A stretch of DNA of 9,945 nt from JAQGMO01 sp050954505 (GCA_050954505.1 JBPBPY010000173.1:1-9945), one strand, 5' to 3'. Positions 1 through 5,926 are shown, counted from the stretch's first letter. Numbers and translations are program-made. Notes: generated from the letters alone by a model not told the origin.

Positions 1-20
1 CAGCGATCCTGCTGCCATAA
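1..20 (+). CDS. 3' end of an upstream prophage gene (partial)
   Basis: One forward frame reads A-I-L-L-P and stops at TAA 18-20. The stop overlaps the Shine-Dalgarno AAGGA (19-23) of the next gene, the tight packing expected in this operon. Only five codons are visible, so the product cannot be named. Another frame is also open across this edge, so the choice rests on spacing alone. Confidence 0.3.
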
Positions 21-29
21 GGACGGCCC

Positions 30-230
30 ATGCCAAGACATACTGATTCAATCGAAGATGCCCAACATGAGTGGGAGAGAGACCAGCGCCTGAAGGCTTT
101 GGAAACGAGAATGGCCGCTCTTGAGATTGAGCGGGCCAAGGCTGTGAAATGGGGCATTGGTGTGGTTGGATCACTGTTTGCTGGCATGGCGACACTGATA
201 TTCAACTATGTGAAGGACCATCTCAAATGA
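30..230 (+). CDS. Small coiled-coil/one-helix membrane protein, XhlA-like, of the lysis cassette
   Basis: This 66-residue protein has a charged, heptad-like N-terminal half (about residues 10-40, E/R/K/L/A-rich) and one C-terminal membrane helix (about 41-62, WGIGVVGSLFAGMATLIF), ending in a short basic tail. The layout matches the hemolysin XhlA family, small phage or defective-prophage proteins that sit with holins and endolysins and help damage the host membrane. The ATG at 30 follows AAGGA at 19-23 with 6-nt spacing. The gene overlaps the next by ATGA (227-230). The family call rests on architecture and position, not on a diagnostic motif; an antiholin or accessory holin is equally possible. 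Confidence 0.6.
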   Translation: MPRHTDSIEDAQHEWERDQRLKALETRMAALEIERAKAVKWGIGVVGSLFAGMATLIFNYVKDHLK

Positions 231-829
231 GCGCTCAATCAAAAGTTCTCAACGGTCTGTTCAAAGTGACTTCGGTCACATGCGTGATCGTTGCAAGCCT
301 TCTGGTCTATTCGACATTCTTTGCGGCGCCGTTTCTGTATTACCAGAATTTGCCATTCAACGTCATTTCCAAAGCCTACCCAGGGCAAGTTGTTGAATTG
401 GCGGTCGAGCGATGCAGCAGGTCTGACAAAGCGCAAAGTTACAGCACCACACACAGCATCAAGAACACCCGGACAAATGTCTCCGTCCTGCTACCGCAAC
501 TGGATGTTTCGATCGAGCCCGGATGCCACCGAAGCACAAGCAAACTCAACATCGTGCCGCCTGATACGCGTCCAGGCACATACATCGTGTGGGGTGTGGC
601 GACGATTGACAACGGTTTTTTTGGAAACAGCAAGGTGGAATGGTACAGCGAGCCGTTCGAAGTGTTGGCGAAGGAGTCCGCGGCGCCAGTGGTGCAGATT
701 ATTGCCGGTGTAGACGGCGCCGACGGCAAGCGCGGACCACCCGGCCCACGTGGCGCGCCTGGGCCGCAAGGGATTCAAGGTCCGCCGGGGCCGCCCGGAC
801 CGCCGGGCAAATCTTTCTGGGGGAAATGA
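227..829 (+). CDS. Membrane-anchored phage protein with collagen-like Gly-X-Y tail
   Basis: The start is the ATG at 227, which overlaps the previous stop (ATGA) and has AAGGA at 213-217; a longer in-frame start at 149 would lie deep inside the preceding gene. The 200-residue product has a short basic N-terminus, one membrane helix (about residues 16-42), and a soluble region (about 45-160) with two Cys and a beta-rich look, probably an Ig-like sandwich. A run of about 12 consecutive G-X-Y triplets (about 162-197, with several GPP) follows, then KSFWGK. Collagen triplets normally drive trimerisation, so a membrane-tethered periplasmic trimer is plausible. Collagen-like segments are known in phage tail fibres. 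Here the gene lies inside a lysis cassette and is membrane anchored, so a fibre role is less obvious. The function is unknown. Confidence 0.75.
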   Translation: MSAQSKVLNGLFKVTSVTCVIVASLLVYSTFFAAPFLYYQNLPFNVISKAYPGQVVELAVERCSRSDKAQSYSTTHSIKNTRTNVSVLLPQLDVSIEPGCHRSTSKLNIVPPDTRPGTYIVWGVATIDNGFFGNSKVEWYSEPFEVLAKESAAPVVQIIAGVDGADGKRGPPGPRGAPGPQGIQGPPGPPGPPGKSFWGK

Positions 830-1308
830 TGGAATTCAATCAAGCATTTGACCGTCTGATTTCGAATGAAGGGGGCTATGTCAACAATTCAGCCGACCCT
901 GGCGGCGAAACTCAATGGGGCATTTCCAAGCGCAGTTATCCGAGCCTGAACATTCGCTTGCTTACTCGCAACGACGCAAAAGCGATCTACCTGCGCGACT
1001 TCTGGCAGCGCGGCAGTATGGATCAATACGATGGCGCCATTGCGTTCCAAGCGTTCGATGCCGCCGTCAACCATGGCATTGAAACCGCCGTGCGGTTATT
1101 GCAGCGGGCAGCCGGCGTGGCTGACGATGGCCATATCGGCCCAATCACCGTCGCCGCGGTAAAGGCCAAGAGCGTCACCGACATGCTGCTGCTGTTTCTG
1201 GCATATCGGATCAAGTTCTGGACCAAGCTTTCGACTTGGCCAACCTTTGGCGCCGGATGGGCCAATCGGGCGGCACAAGACCTTATCTACGCAGCGGAGG
1301 ATTCGTAA
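826..1308 (+). CDS. Phage endolysin, glycoside hydrolase family 108 (N-acetylmuramidase type)
   Basis: This 160-residue lysozyme-like endolysin is expected to cut the peptidoglycan sugar backbone in the periplasm. The N-terminal GH108 signature is clear: F-x-x-L-I-S-N-E-G-G-Y at about residues 8-18, with Glu15 as the presumed catalytic acid, then a DPGGETQWGIS motif. The C-terminal half (about 90-155) matches the peptidoglycan-binding module usually fused to this family (LLQRAAGV-DDGHIGP, then a FW...W...F-x-x-GW-x-NR stretch). The length is normal for the family. There is no signal peptide, so export needs the adjacent holin. Tandem ATGs lie at 826 and 829; 826 overlaps the previous stop as ATGA. 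The ribosome site is weak (GGGGG just upstream), which favours coupled translation. Confidence 0.9.
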   Translation: MMEFNQAFDRLISNEGGYVNNSADPGGETQWGISKRSYPSLNIRLLTRNDAKAIYLRDFWQRGSMDQYDGAIAFQAFDAAVNHGIETAVRLLQRAAGVADDGHIGPITVAAVKAKSVTDMLLLFLAYRIKFWTKLSTWPTFGAGWANRAAQDLIYAAEDS

Positions 1309-1835
1309 TGGACCCAATCACGGTGGCCCTGGCCCTGGCATCTCAATTCGCCCCGGCCCTCGTCAAGCGTTTGACCAGCAGTGACACTGCCGGCGCTGTC
1401 ACATCGCAGGTGATCGACATTGCGCGCACGGTGACCGGTAAAGCAGAGCCTGGCGATATGCTTGATGCCGTCAAGGCCGATCCCGCAGCCGCGGCTGAAT
1501 TCCAGCGGTTAGCTTTGACGCTGGATGCTGACCTCGAGAAAGCGTATCTGCTGGACCGTCAAAGCGCCCGCACCATGCAGGTAGCCGCGCTGGGCCAGGA
1601 GGACCGGCTTTCCAAGCAATTCGTCTACTGGTTTTCGGGAGCATGGTCCATCTTTGCGATGGCCTATTTTGCCTGCGTGACATTCTGCGTTATCCCGGCC
1701 ACCGGCCAGCGCACGGCAGATACCATTCTTGGCGTGCTGATCGGATCCATCCTTGGATCAATCTTCCAGTTTTTCTATGGCACCAATCGTCAATCGCAAG
1801 TAAAGGATGCGACGATCAACAACCTGACTAAATGA
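1308..1835 (+). CDS. Holin (3TM/GTA-holin-like family)
   Basis: The 175-residue product has an N-terminal segment MDPITVALALASQFAPALVK followed by a helical domain (about 25-100) with the family-like stretch D-A-D-L-E-K-A-Y-L-L-D-R-Q-S-A-R at about 73-88. Two strong membrane helices follow (about 105-129 and 137-158), then a polar tail. This arrangement matches the phage/gene-transfer-agent holin family often annotated as holin of 3TMs; the N-terminal segment may be the third membrane contact. It would make the pore that releases the endolysin encoded just upstream. The start ATG overlaps the endolysin stop (TAATG) and is served by GGAGG at 1296-1300, 7 nt upstream, the best ribosome site in the operon. 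A longer in-frame start at 1236 is rejected because it lies inside the endolysin gene. Confidence 0.82.
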   Translation: MDPITVALALASQFAPALVKRLTSSDTAGAVTSQVIDIARTVTGKAEPGDMLDAVKADPAAAAEFQRLALTLDADLEKAYLLDRQSARTMQVAALGQEDRLSKQFVYWFSGAWSIFAMAYFACVTFCVIPATGQRTADTILGVLIGSILGSIFQFFYGTNRQSQVKDATINNLTK

Positions 1836-2368
1836 TGCGCGCCCAGGTCGCTGACACGCCCGAGCTGCGCGCAGCGGCCGGCGCCCTCGTGGCATACCGG
1901 TATGGCCAGGAAGGATATGGCCAGCCTGAGCTGCCAACCGGCGACAACTCGCATACGCTGGTGGTGCTGTCGGGCGCGGCGCTAGTCGGCACCATGACGG
2001 TCACGATCGACGATGGCTCCGGCCTGCTGGCCGACCACGCCTACCGGGAATATCTGGATGACCGGCGGGCGGTGAAGGGGCTTTGCGCGGAAATCACCAA
2101 ATTTGCATTCGTGGAGTCGCCCAAGAGCCGGGGCGCGCATGATGTTCTGTACTGCCTGGCCAGCGACATCATGAGCCAGCACGGCTGCACGGACTTGTTC
2201 ATCGAGGTCAACCCCAAGCAGGCCAAGTATTACAAGGAACGCCTGCGGTTTTGGCGGGTTGGGGAGGTGACCACTTCCCAGCGTGTCAATGCGCCGGCGT
2301 GCCTACTATGGATCGACCGCAGAAGGTTTGCGGAAACGATTGCACCAAGGGAGCGACGGCAGAGCTGA
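1832..2368 (+). CDS. FeeM/LuxI-like GNAT, putative N-acyl amino acid synthase, in prophage lysis operon
   Basis: This 178-residue protein has the GNAT/autoinducer-synthase layout of FeeM-type N-acyl amino acid synthases, which transfer a fatty acyl group from acyl-ACP to an amino acid. Visible landmarks are a beta strand pair at about 42-60 (LVGTMTVTID), LCAEITKFAF at 84-93, a helix (about 102-117), the C-terminal signature DLFIEVNPKQAKYYKERLRF (121-140), and RVNAPACLL (151-159). The VNP..A.YY...LRF and RV-APA-LL blocks are what I associate with FeeM-like proteins. Substrate and activity are inferred only. The start overlaps the holin stop by ATGA (1832-1835), with a second ATG at 1835. It is the last gene of the cassette and ends just before a weak terminator. 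A generic GNAT acetyltransferase acting on a phage or host target is the main alternative. Confidence 0.7.
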   Translation: MMRAQVADTPELRAAAGALVAYRYGQEGYGQPELPTGDNSHTLVVLSGAALVGTMTVTIDDGSGLLADHAYREYLDDRRAVKGLCAEITKFAFVESPKSRGAHDVLYCLASDIMSQHGCTDLFIEVNPKQAKYYKERLRFWRVGEVTTSQRVNAPACLLWIDRRRFAETIAPRERRQS

Positions 2369-2370
2369 TG

Positions 2371-2398
2371 CGGGTTGCAAGGCTCACACAACCGTTTT
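2371..2398 (+). terminator. Weak Rho-independent terminator candidate after the lysis operon
   Basis: CGGGTTG (2371-2377) pairs with CAACCG (2389-2394) with one bulged G and an 11-nt loop, followed by TTTT (2395-2398). It starts two bases after the last operon stop. The stem is short and the T-run only four, so efficiency is doubtful. Confidence 0.35.
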
Positions 2399-2768
2399 AA
2401 TGAAGCTGTTTTGCAGCTTCAAAGATGGCTGCGATCTCGCTTTGCATATGCTGATGCGTATCTCGATCTGGTCGGTATGCGCAATATTGCATGTAACGTA
2501 ACACGGTAGCCCGTTGCGTTTTAGACATAAACTCGTAAGATAAAGCCATTTCCTGTGACTCGTCTTCTATTTCCCATGAACTGGTATTTCCCGTCTTTGT
2601 TTCCAAGAATAAACCCCCCCAGGCGACAAACAAATTAACTGTATAGATGAACAGTTGTAGCCTAGCAGTTATTCGTTGCAAAAGTACAGCTTTCTTTTCG
2701 CCATTGATTGATTCAGTACGGTGCGATGCGGGGTTGAAGGTCGAAAAATAGCTCACTCTTTTCGCCAT
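2397..2768 (-). CDS. Orphan leftward gene at the prophage edge, unknown function (moron candidate)
   Basis: A leftward frame encodes 123 residues from the ATG at 2768-2766 to TAA at 2399-2397. The frame continues upstream to an ATG at 2861, but those first 31 codons are the antisense of the tRNA-Cys fragment, so the shorter start is preferred. A weak TTAGG lies about 6 nt upstream of it. The product is mixed: a basic N-terminus, a moderately hydrophobic stretch (about residues 36-55, LQLFIYTVNLFVAWGGLFLE), then a charged acidic and helical C-terminal part (EIEDESQEMALSYEF...). I do not recognise a family. Base composition is clearly more AT-rich than the lysis operon. Its place between lysis genes and the attachment site, on the opposite strand, fits an independently expressed lysogeny (moron) gene. 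It could be a chance frame. Confidence 0.45.
   Translation of the reverse strand: MAKRVSYFSTFNPASHRTESINGEKKAVLLQRITARLQLFIYTVNLFVAWGGLFLETKTGNTSSWEIEDESQEMALSYEFMSKTQRATVLRYMQYCAYRPDRDTHQHMQSEIAAIFEAAKQLH
2401..2421. other. Perfect 8-bp hairpin at the convergent gene ends
   Basis: TGAAGCTG (2401-2408) and CAGCTTCA (2414-2421) are perfect inverted repeats around a 5-nt loop. The hairpin overlaps the last codons of the leftward gene and lies about 30 nt past the end of the rightward operon. There is no T-run on either side, so it is not a canonical terminator; it may stabilise transcript ends or assist termination. Confidence 0.4.
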
Positions 2769-2794
2769 AAATGACCTAAGTAATTGATTCCCCT

Positions 2795-2853
2795 GGTTTG
2801 ATGCGCGGCCTGCAAAGCCGTTTACGCCGGTTCGATCCCGACCCCCGCCTCCA
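2795..2853 (+). other. 3' fragment of tRNA-Cys; probable prophage attachment site (attR)
   Basis: The sequence matches a tRNA-Cys from part of the D-loop to the CCA end. The anticodon stem is 2805-2809/2817-2821, the 7-nt loop CTGCAAA is 2810-2816 with anticodon GCA at 2812-2814, and the 4-nt variable loop is 2822-2825. The T-stem is 2826-2830/2838-2842 around loop TTCGATC, the acceptor 3' strand CCCCGCC is 2843-2849, the discriminator is T and CCA is 2851-2853. No matching GGCGGGG acceptor strand or D-stem lies upstream, so the gene is not complete. One T-stem pair (2827 with 2841) is C-A, consistent with a copy no longer under selection. Tyrosine integrases often insert into the 3' half of tRNA genes; a lysis cassette on the left and a chromosomal gene on the right fit a displaced 3' end. 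Confidence 0.8.
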
Positions 2854-2883
2854 GAATTCACTTAGTATTCTCAACCTGCGATA

Positions 2884-2912
2884 CAGCCTCTGTTCACGTG
2901 GCTGGTTTTTTT
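2884..2912 (+). terminator. Weak terminator candidate downstream of the tRNA-Cys end
   Basis: AGCC (2885-2888) can pair with GGCT (2900-2903) and a run of seven T follows at 2906-2912. The stem is only four pairs with a mismatched interior, so the call rests mostly on the T-run and on the position where a tRNA transcript should end. Confidence 0.28.
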
Positions 2913-3012
2913 GCCTCTTTTCAACTCAAACCTGCTTGACTGCAGGTCAGTCCGCCATTCCGGAACACGTTGATACCAGTCCGTCAATTATTACGCTGAA
3001 GTTCAAGGTTCA

Positions 3013-3027
3013 ATTACATGCTGTAAT
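3013..3027. promoter_or_regulatory. Palindrome ATTACA-TGC-TGTAAT, operator candidate
   Basis: ATTACA (3013-3018) and TGTAAT (3022-3027) form a perfect 6-bp inverted repeat around a 3-bp centre, the size of a typical homodimer operator. It lies about 265 bases before the adhesin start. No regulator is identified. Confidence 0.35.
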
Positions 3028-3203
3028 GTAGAAATCATCGAGTAAAAACTTTTGTTTAAAGCATTTATTCCTGCCAAAAGGTTTTATTTAACTATCGTAA
3101 CAAACGGAAAATACGCGCAAGGAATTATTCGAACTTGAGGTCTGTGCAAATTTAACGCAAACGGCCTGGCGCCAATGTTTTTTCCTGAGCAAATTATTTC
3201 CTT

Positions 3204-3214
3204 TATGATATATT
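3204..3214 (+). promoter_or_regulatory. Possible -10 region of the adhesin promoter
   Basis: TATGAT (3204-3209) and overlapping TATATT (3209-3214) resemble a sigma-70 -10 box in an AT-rich stretch about 80 bases upstream of the adhesin ATG. No good TTGACA-like -35 is seen at the right spacing, so an activator may be needed or the call may be wrong. Confidence 0.25.
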
Positions 3215-3246
3215 AATGCGCTTAGGCAATTTTCCAGAGTGGTAAT

Positions 3247-3277
3247 TGTTACAGTCGTGATTGCCGAAATTGTAACA
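3247..3277. promoter_or_regulatory. Inverted repeat TGTTACA-N17-TGTAACA just upstream of the adhesin start
   Basis: TGTTACA (3247-3253) and TGTAACA (3271-3277) are perfect 7-bp inverted repeats ending 14 bases before the ATG at 3292. They share the TTACA/TGTAA core of the palindrome at 3013-3027. The position between the putative -10 and the start codon would suit repression, or a hairpin in the 5' leader that affects translation. Confidence 0.4.
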
Positions 3278-3291
3278 CTTTTGTTAGCGCC

Positions 3292-4404
3292 ATGAACGCA
3301 ATCTATCGACTCATCAGCAGCACAGCAACCAATTCCTTGGTTCCTGTCGCCGAAGGCGCGCGTACCCGCAGAAAGGGGACAAGTGCCGGCACGGCCAGCG
3401 TAAACAGGGGATGGAAGCTGAGTGCTGCGCTCTTGATGACGACAATGGTGGAATCAGCGCTCGCGGCGCCTTCGGGCGGCGTGGTAACGGTTGGCAGCAG
3501 TGCCATCAGCCAGTCGGGGGCGGTGACCACCGTCACGCAAGCGAGCAAGAACCTTTCCCTGAATTGGAACAGCTTCAACATCGGCAGCGGCGAAACGGTC
3601 AATTTCGTGCAGCCCTCGGCCAGCGCGATTGCTGTGAACCGGGTACTTGGCGGCAGTGGCAGCCAGATTCTCGGCAGTCTCAATGCGAACGGGCAGGTGT
3701 ATCTGATCAATCCAAGCGGCATCCGGTTTGGTCAGTCTGCACAGGTCAATGTGGGCGGCCTCGTTGCATCGACCCTGGATCTAGTGGGCGAGATCGACGC
3801 CGGCACGCGCAAATTTGCCGGCACAAGCAATGCCAACATCCTCAGTCAGGGCAGCCTCAATGCGTCTACCGGGGGATACATTGCCTTGCTGGGCAGCAAG
3901 GTAATTAATGAAGGCATCATCAAGGCAAACCTGGGTTCGGTCGCGCTGGCCAGCGGCAATGCGGTTACATTGAATTTCAACGACAGCGGTTTGATGAAGG
4001 TTCAGGTAGACCGGAGCATCTTCGACACCCTGGCGGAAAACCGTGGACTGATCGTCGCGCCCGGCGGCCTGGTGATGATGACCGCTGGCGCGCGATACGT
4101 TGATGGCCAGCCTCGTCAACAATGGTGGCGTGATCGAGGCCGGTGGAGCGAGCTTGCAGAATGGCAAGATCGTTTTGTCTGCCGGGGGTGGGGCAGGCAA
4201 GACCAAGGTCGCTGGCGTACTCGATGTTTCTCCAGGCAGCGGTATCGGTGGAAGTATCGCTGTTGGTGGCGCTACGGTGGAACTCAACGGCGCCACGCTG
4301 GATGCGCAAGGCGGCAGGGGCGGCGGCAAGATTCAGGTAGGAGGGGGTGCCCTCGGTGCGGCGGTGGCCGATATTGTCACGGCCGATACCGTCAATATCG
4401 ATAG
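3292..4404 (+). CDS. Adhesin N-terminal fragment: ESPR signal peptide plus TPS domain, frameshifted C-terminus
   Basis: The start is fixed by the extended signal peptide motif MNAIYRLISS (canonical form MNKIYR...). A basic stretch to about residue 29 and a hydrophobic core (about 42-53) follow, with likely cleavage after A-L-A near 58. Residues about 60-265 are the TPS secretion domain, with L-x-L-N-W-N-S-F-N-I-G at 88-98, F-V-Q-P-S-A-S-A-I-A-V-N-R-V at 105-118, and V-Y-L-I-N-P-S-G-I-R-F-G at 136-147, a variant of the usual NPNGI motif. Homology stops at ...G-G-L-V-M-M-T-A-G-A-R (258-268). The remaining about 100 codons, rich in Arg, Trp and Gln, are out of frame and meaningless. If translated, this gives a secretable but truncated TPS fragment. 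Confidence 0.75.
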   Translation: MNAIYRLISSTATNSLVPVAEGARTRRKGTSAGTASVNRGWKLSAALLMTTMVESALAAPSGGVVTVGSSAISQSGAVTTVTQASKNLSLNWNSFNIGSGETVNFVQPSASAIAVNRVLGGSGSQILGSLNANGQVYLINPSGIRFGQSAQVNVGGLVASTLDLVGEIDAGTRKFAGTSNANILSQGSLNASTGGYIALLGSKVINEGIIKANLGSVALASGNAVTLNFNDSGLMKVQVDRSIFDTLAENRGLIVAPGGLVMMTAGARYVDGQPRQQWWRDRGRWSELAEWQDRFVCRGWGRQDQGRWRTRCFSRQRYRWKYRCWWRYGGTQRRHAGCARRQGRRQDSGRRGCPRCGGGRYCHGRYRQYR

Positions 4405-5326
4405 CGGCAGCAAACTGCTGGCAAGTTCCAAGACCCGCGGTAATGGTGGCGATGTGACGGTCTGGTCGCATGCCAAGACCCAGTTTTCCGGCACCATCGA
4501 TGGACAGGCGCTGGGTAGCAGCGGCAATGGAGGCAACGCCGAAGTTTCGTCTGCCGGCCTGCTCGACTACCGCGGCGTCACCAATTTAATGTCGGCTCAT
4601 GGCGCCACCGGCAACCTGCTCCTGGACCCCTACGATATCACTATTTCCAGTTCGGCAGATTCAACCAGCGGTGGCTTTACTGCAGCCGGGAACAGTTCGA
4701 TCATCAATACCGGCACGCTGCAAACGGCGCTGGGCAGCGCCAATGTTACAGTGTCGACGGGTTCAGGTGGGAGCCAGAGCGGCAATATCACTGTGGCCGA
4801 TAACCTGTACTGGAAAAATTCCACCACGCTCACGCTCAATGCGGCTGGCGCCATCACCATCAGCGCGCCCATCATCGCTGCCTCGAGCACTGGCGGGTTG
4901 ACACTGAGCTCCGGCGCGGGCCAGACCATCACGGCGACGGCGCCCATCAGCGTTGGCGCCTTTGCCATCAACCAGGGTAACTGGATTCAGAACACGGCGT
5001 CGCTACCCGCTTTCTATGTCACCAGTTTTGCCATCAACGGCAGCGCCAGCTTCCTGCGCGCTGCGGGCGGCAGCGGAACAACGGCCTCGCCCTGGCTGCT
5101 CACAGACATTTATGGCTTGCAAGGCATGGGCACTTCCTCTGCCTACCTGGCAGGCAACTATGCCCTGGCTGGCAACATTGACGCCAGCAGCACCAGCGGC
5201 TGGAAAGGTGGCAAGGGCTTTACGCCAGTGGGCGTGGGCGGGGGCCAATTTACCGGTTCGTTGAAAGGCCTGGGCTACAGCATCGTCGACCTGACAATCA
5301 ATCAACCGACCATCACCGCTGGTGTC

Positions 5327-5926
5327 GGAATGTTTGGTCAGACTTACAATGCCACGGTGTCCGACCTGTCGCTGCTGAACGTCAGTGTTTTAGGCGGCTC
5401 AGCCGGAGTTGGTTCGTTGGTTGGCAGGGCAGGTGGTACAAGCACTATTTCGAACATCGTTGCCACGGGCAGTGTGACGGCAACCACCACCTCGGGCAAC
5501 GACAACATCGGTGGCATCATTGGCCTGCTTACGGGTTCCGCATCGATTGCCAACAGCGCATCGGCCGTGCATGTCACCGGCTACAACTACGCTACCGGTG
5601 GATTGGTAGGCGGCTCGGACTCCTCCACGACAGTGGTGAAAAACAGTTCCTCAACAGGGACGGTAACAGGTGGCACGCAGCGCAACGGCGGTCTGGTCGG
5701 CGCGAACGGGGGCACGTTGACCGACTCCTATTCGACGGGCATTGTGACCGGGCTCGCAGGTGGGTATGACAACGGAGGCCTGGTCGGGCAGAACTTTGCG
5801 ACCGGCACGATTGCACGTTCCTATGCAACCGGCGCGGTGTCCGGGACCAACAGTGTCGCTGGCCTGGTCGGCGCCAATTTCGGTACGATCAGCAACGCCT
5901 ACTGGAATAAGGAGACGACAGGCTAG
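5327..5926 (+). repeat. GLUG-motif repeat array within the adhesin
   Basis: About six degenerate repeats with the pattern G-G-L-V-G-x(n)-S-Y-S/A-T-G-x-V-x-G are visible. Clear units read GGLVGANGGTLTDSYSTG, GGLVGQNFATGTIARSYATG and AGLVGANFGTISNAYWN. Earlier units (GMFG, GSLVG, GGIIG, GGLVGG) are more divergent. GLUG motifs occur in bacterial surface proteins and proteases; their role here is probably structural, in the passenger stalk. Confidence 0.8.
5924..5926 (+). other. In-frame amber stop interrupting the adhesin
   Basis: TAG lies exactly where GLUG proteins usually continue as ETSGQ, so the ancestral codon was probably CAG (Gln) and a single C-to-T change made the stop. The same frame continues as S-L-S-V-S-Y-N-V without a shift. 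Confidence 0.8.

Larger units (their letters stand above)
2854..3291. other. AT-rich intergenic region upstream of the adhesin
   Basis: About 440 bases contain no convincing gene; a forward frame at 2798-3031 begins inside the tRNA fragment and has no homology that I can see. The stretch is markedly more AT-rich than the coding regions on either side. It holds a weak terminator after the tRNA end, two inverted repeats with a TTACA/TGTAA core and possible promoter elements, as expected for a regulated control region of a single large surface-protein gene. Confidence 0.6.
4100..5926 (+). pseudogene. Adhesin middle segment: beta-helix and GLUG repeats, ends at in-frame TAG
   Basis: This is the true continuation of the adhesin after the frame change. 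The in-frame residues before 4100 read A-R-D-T-L, completing the family's T-A-x-A-R-D motif. Residues 1-185 are FHA-like beta-helix rungs, including NNGGVIEA, GNGGDVTVWS and the conserved GNLLLDPYDITIS (about 4609-4647). A linker follows, then a W-L-L-T-D-I-Y-G-L-Q-G-M-G module with G-x-F-T-P-V-G and F-T-G-S-L-K-G-L-G-Y-S-I, which commonly precedes GLUG motifs, and the GLUG array itself. It ends YWNKETTG then TAG. The TTG/ATG at 4100/4103 is not a natural start: there is no ribosome site and no signal peptide. Confidence 0.75.

Noticed and set aside
2283..2501. Forward open frame of 72 codons
   Set aside because: It lies out of frame within the 3' end of the FeeM-like gene and then crosses the terminator candidate and hairpin.
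2795..2853. Functional tRNA-Cys gene
   Set aside because: The acceptor 5' strand and D-stem are missing upstream and the T-stem contains a C-A mismatch, so it cannot fold as a complete tRNA.
2798..3031. Forward open frame of 77 codons
   Set aside because: It starts in the tRNA-Cys fragment, lacks a ribosome site, and translates structural RNA sequence at its beginning.
4084..4103. Programmed ribosomal frameshift
   Set aside because: There is no slippery heptamer or obvious downstream pseudoknot at the GC run, and a second, unrelated lesion (TAG 5924) in the same gene makes decay or error more likely.
3781..4471. Leftward open frames opposite the adhesin N-terminus
   Set aside because: They overlap a strand with clear TPS-domain homology and have no recognisable motifs of their own.
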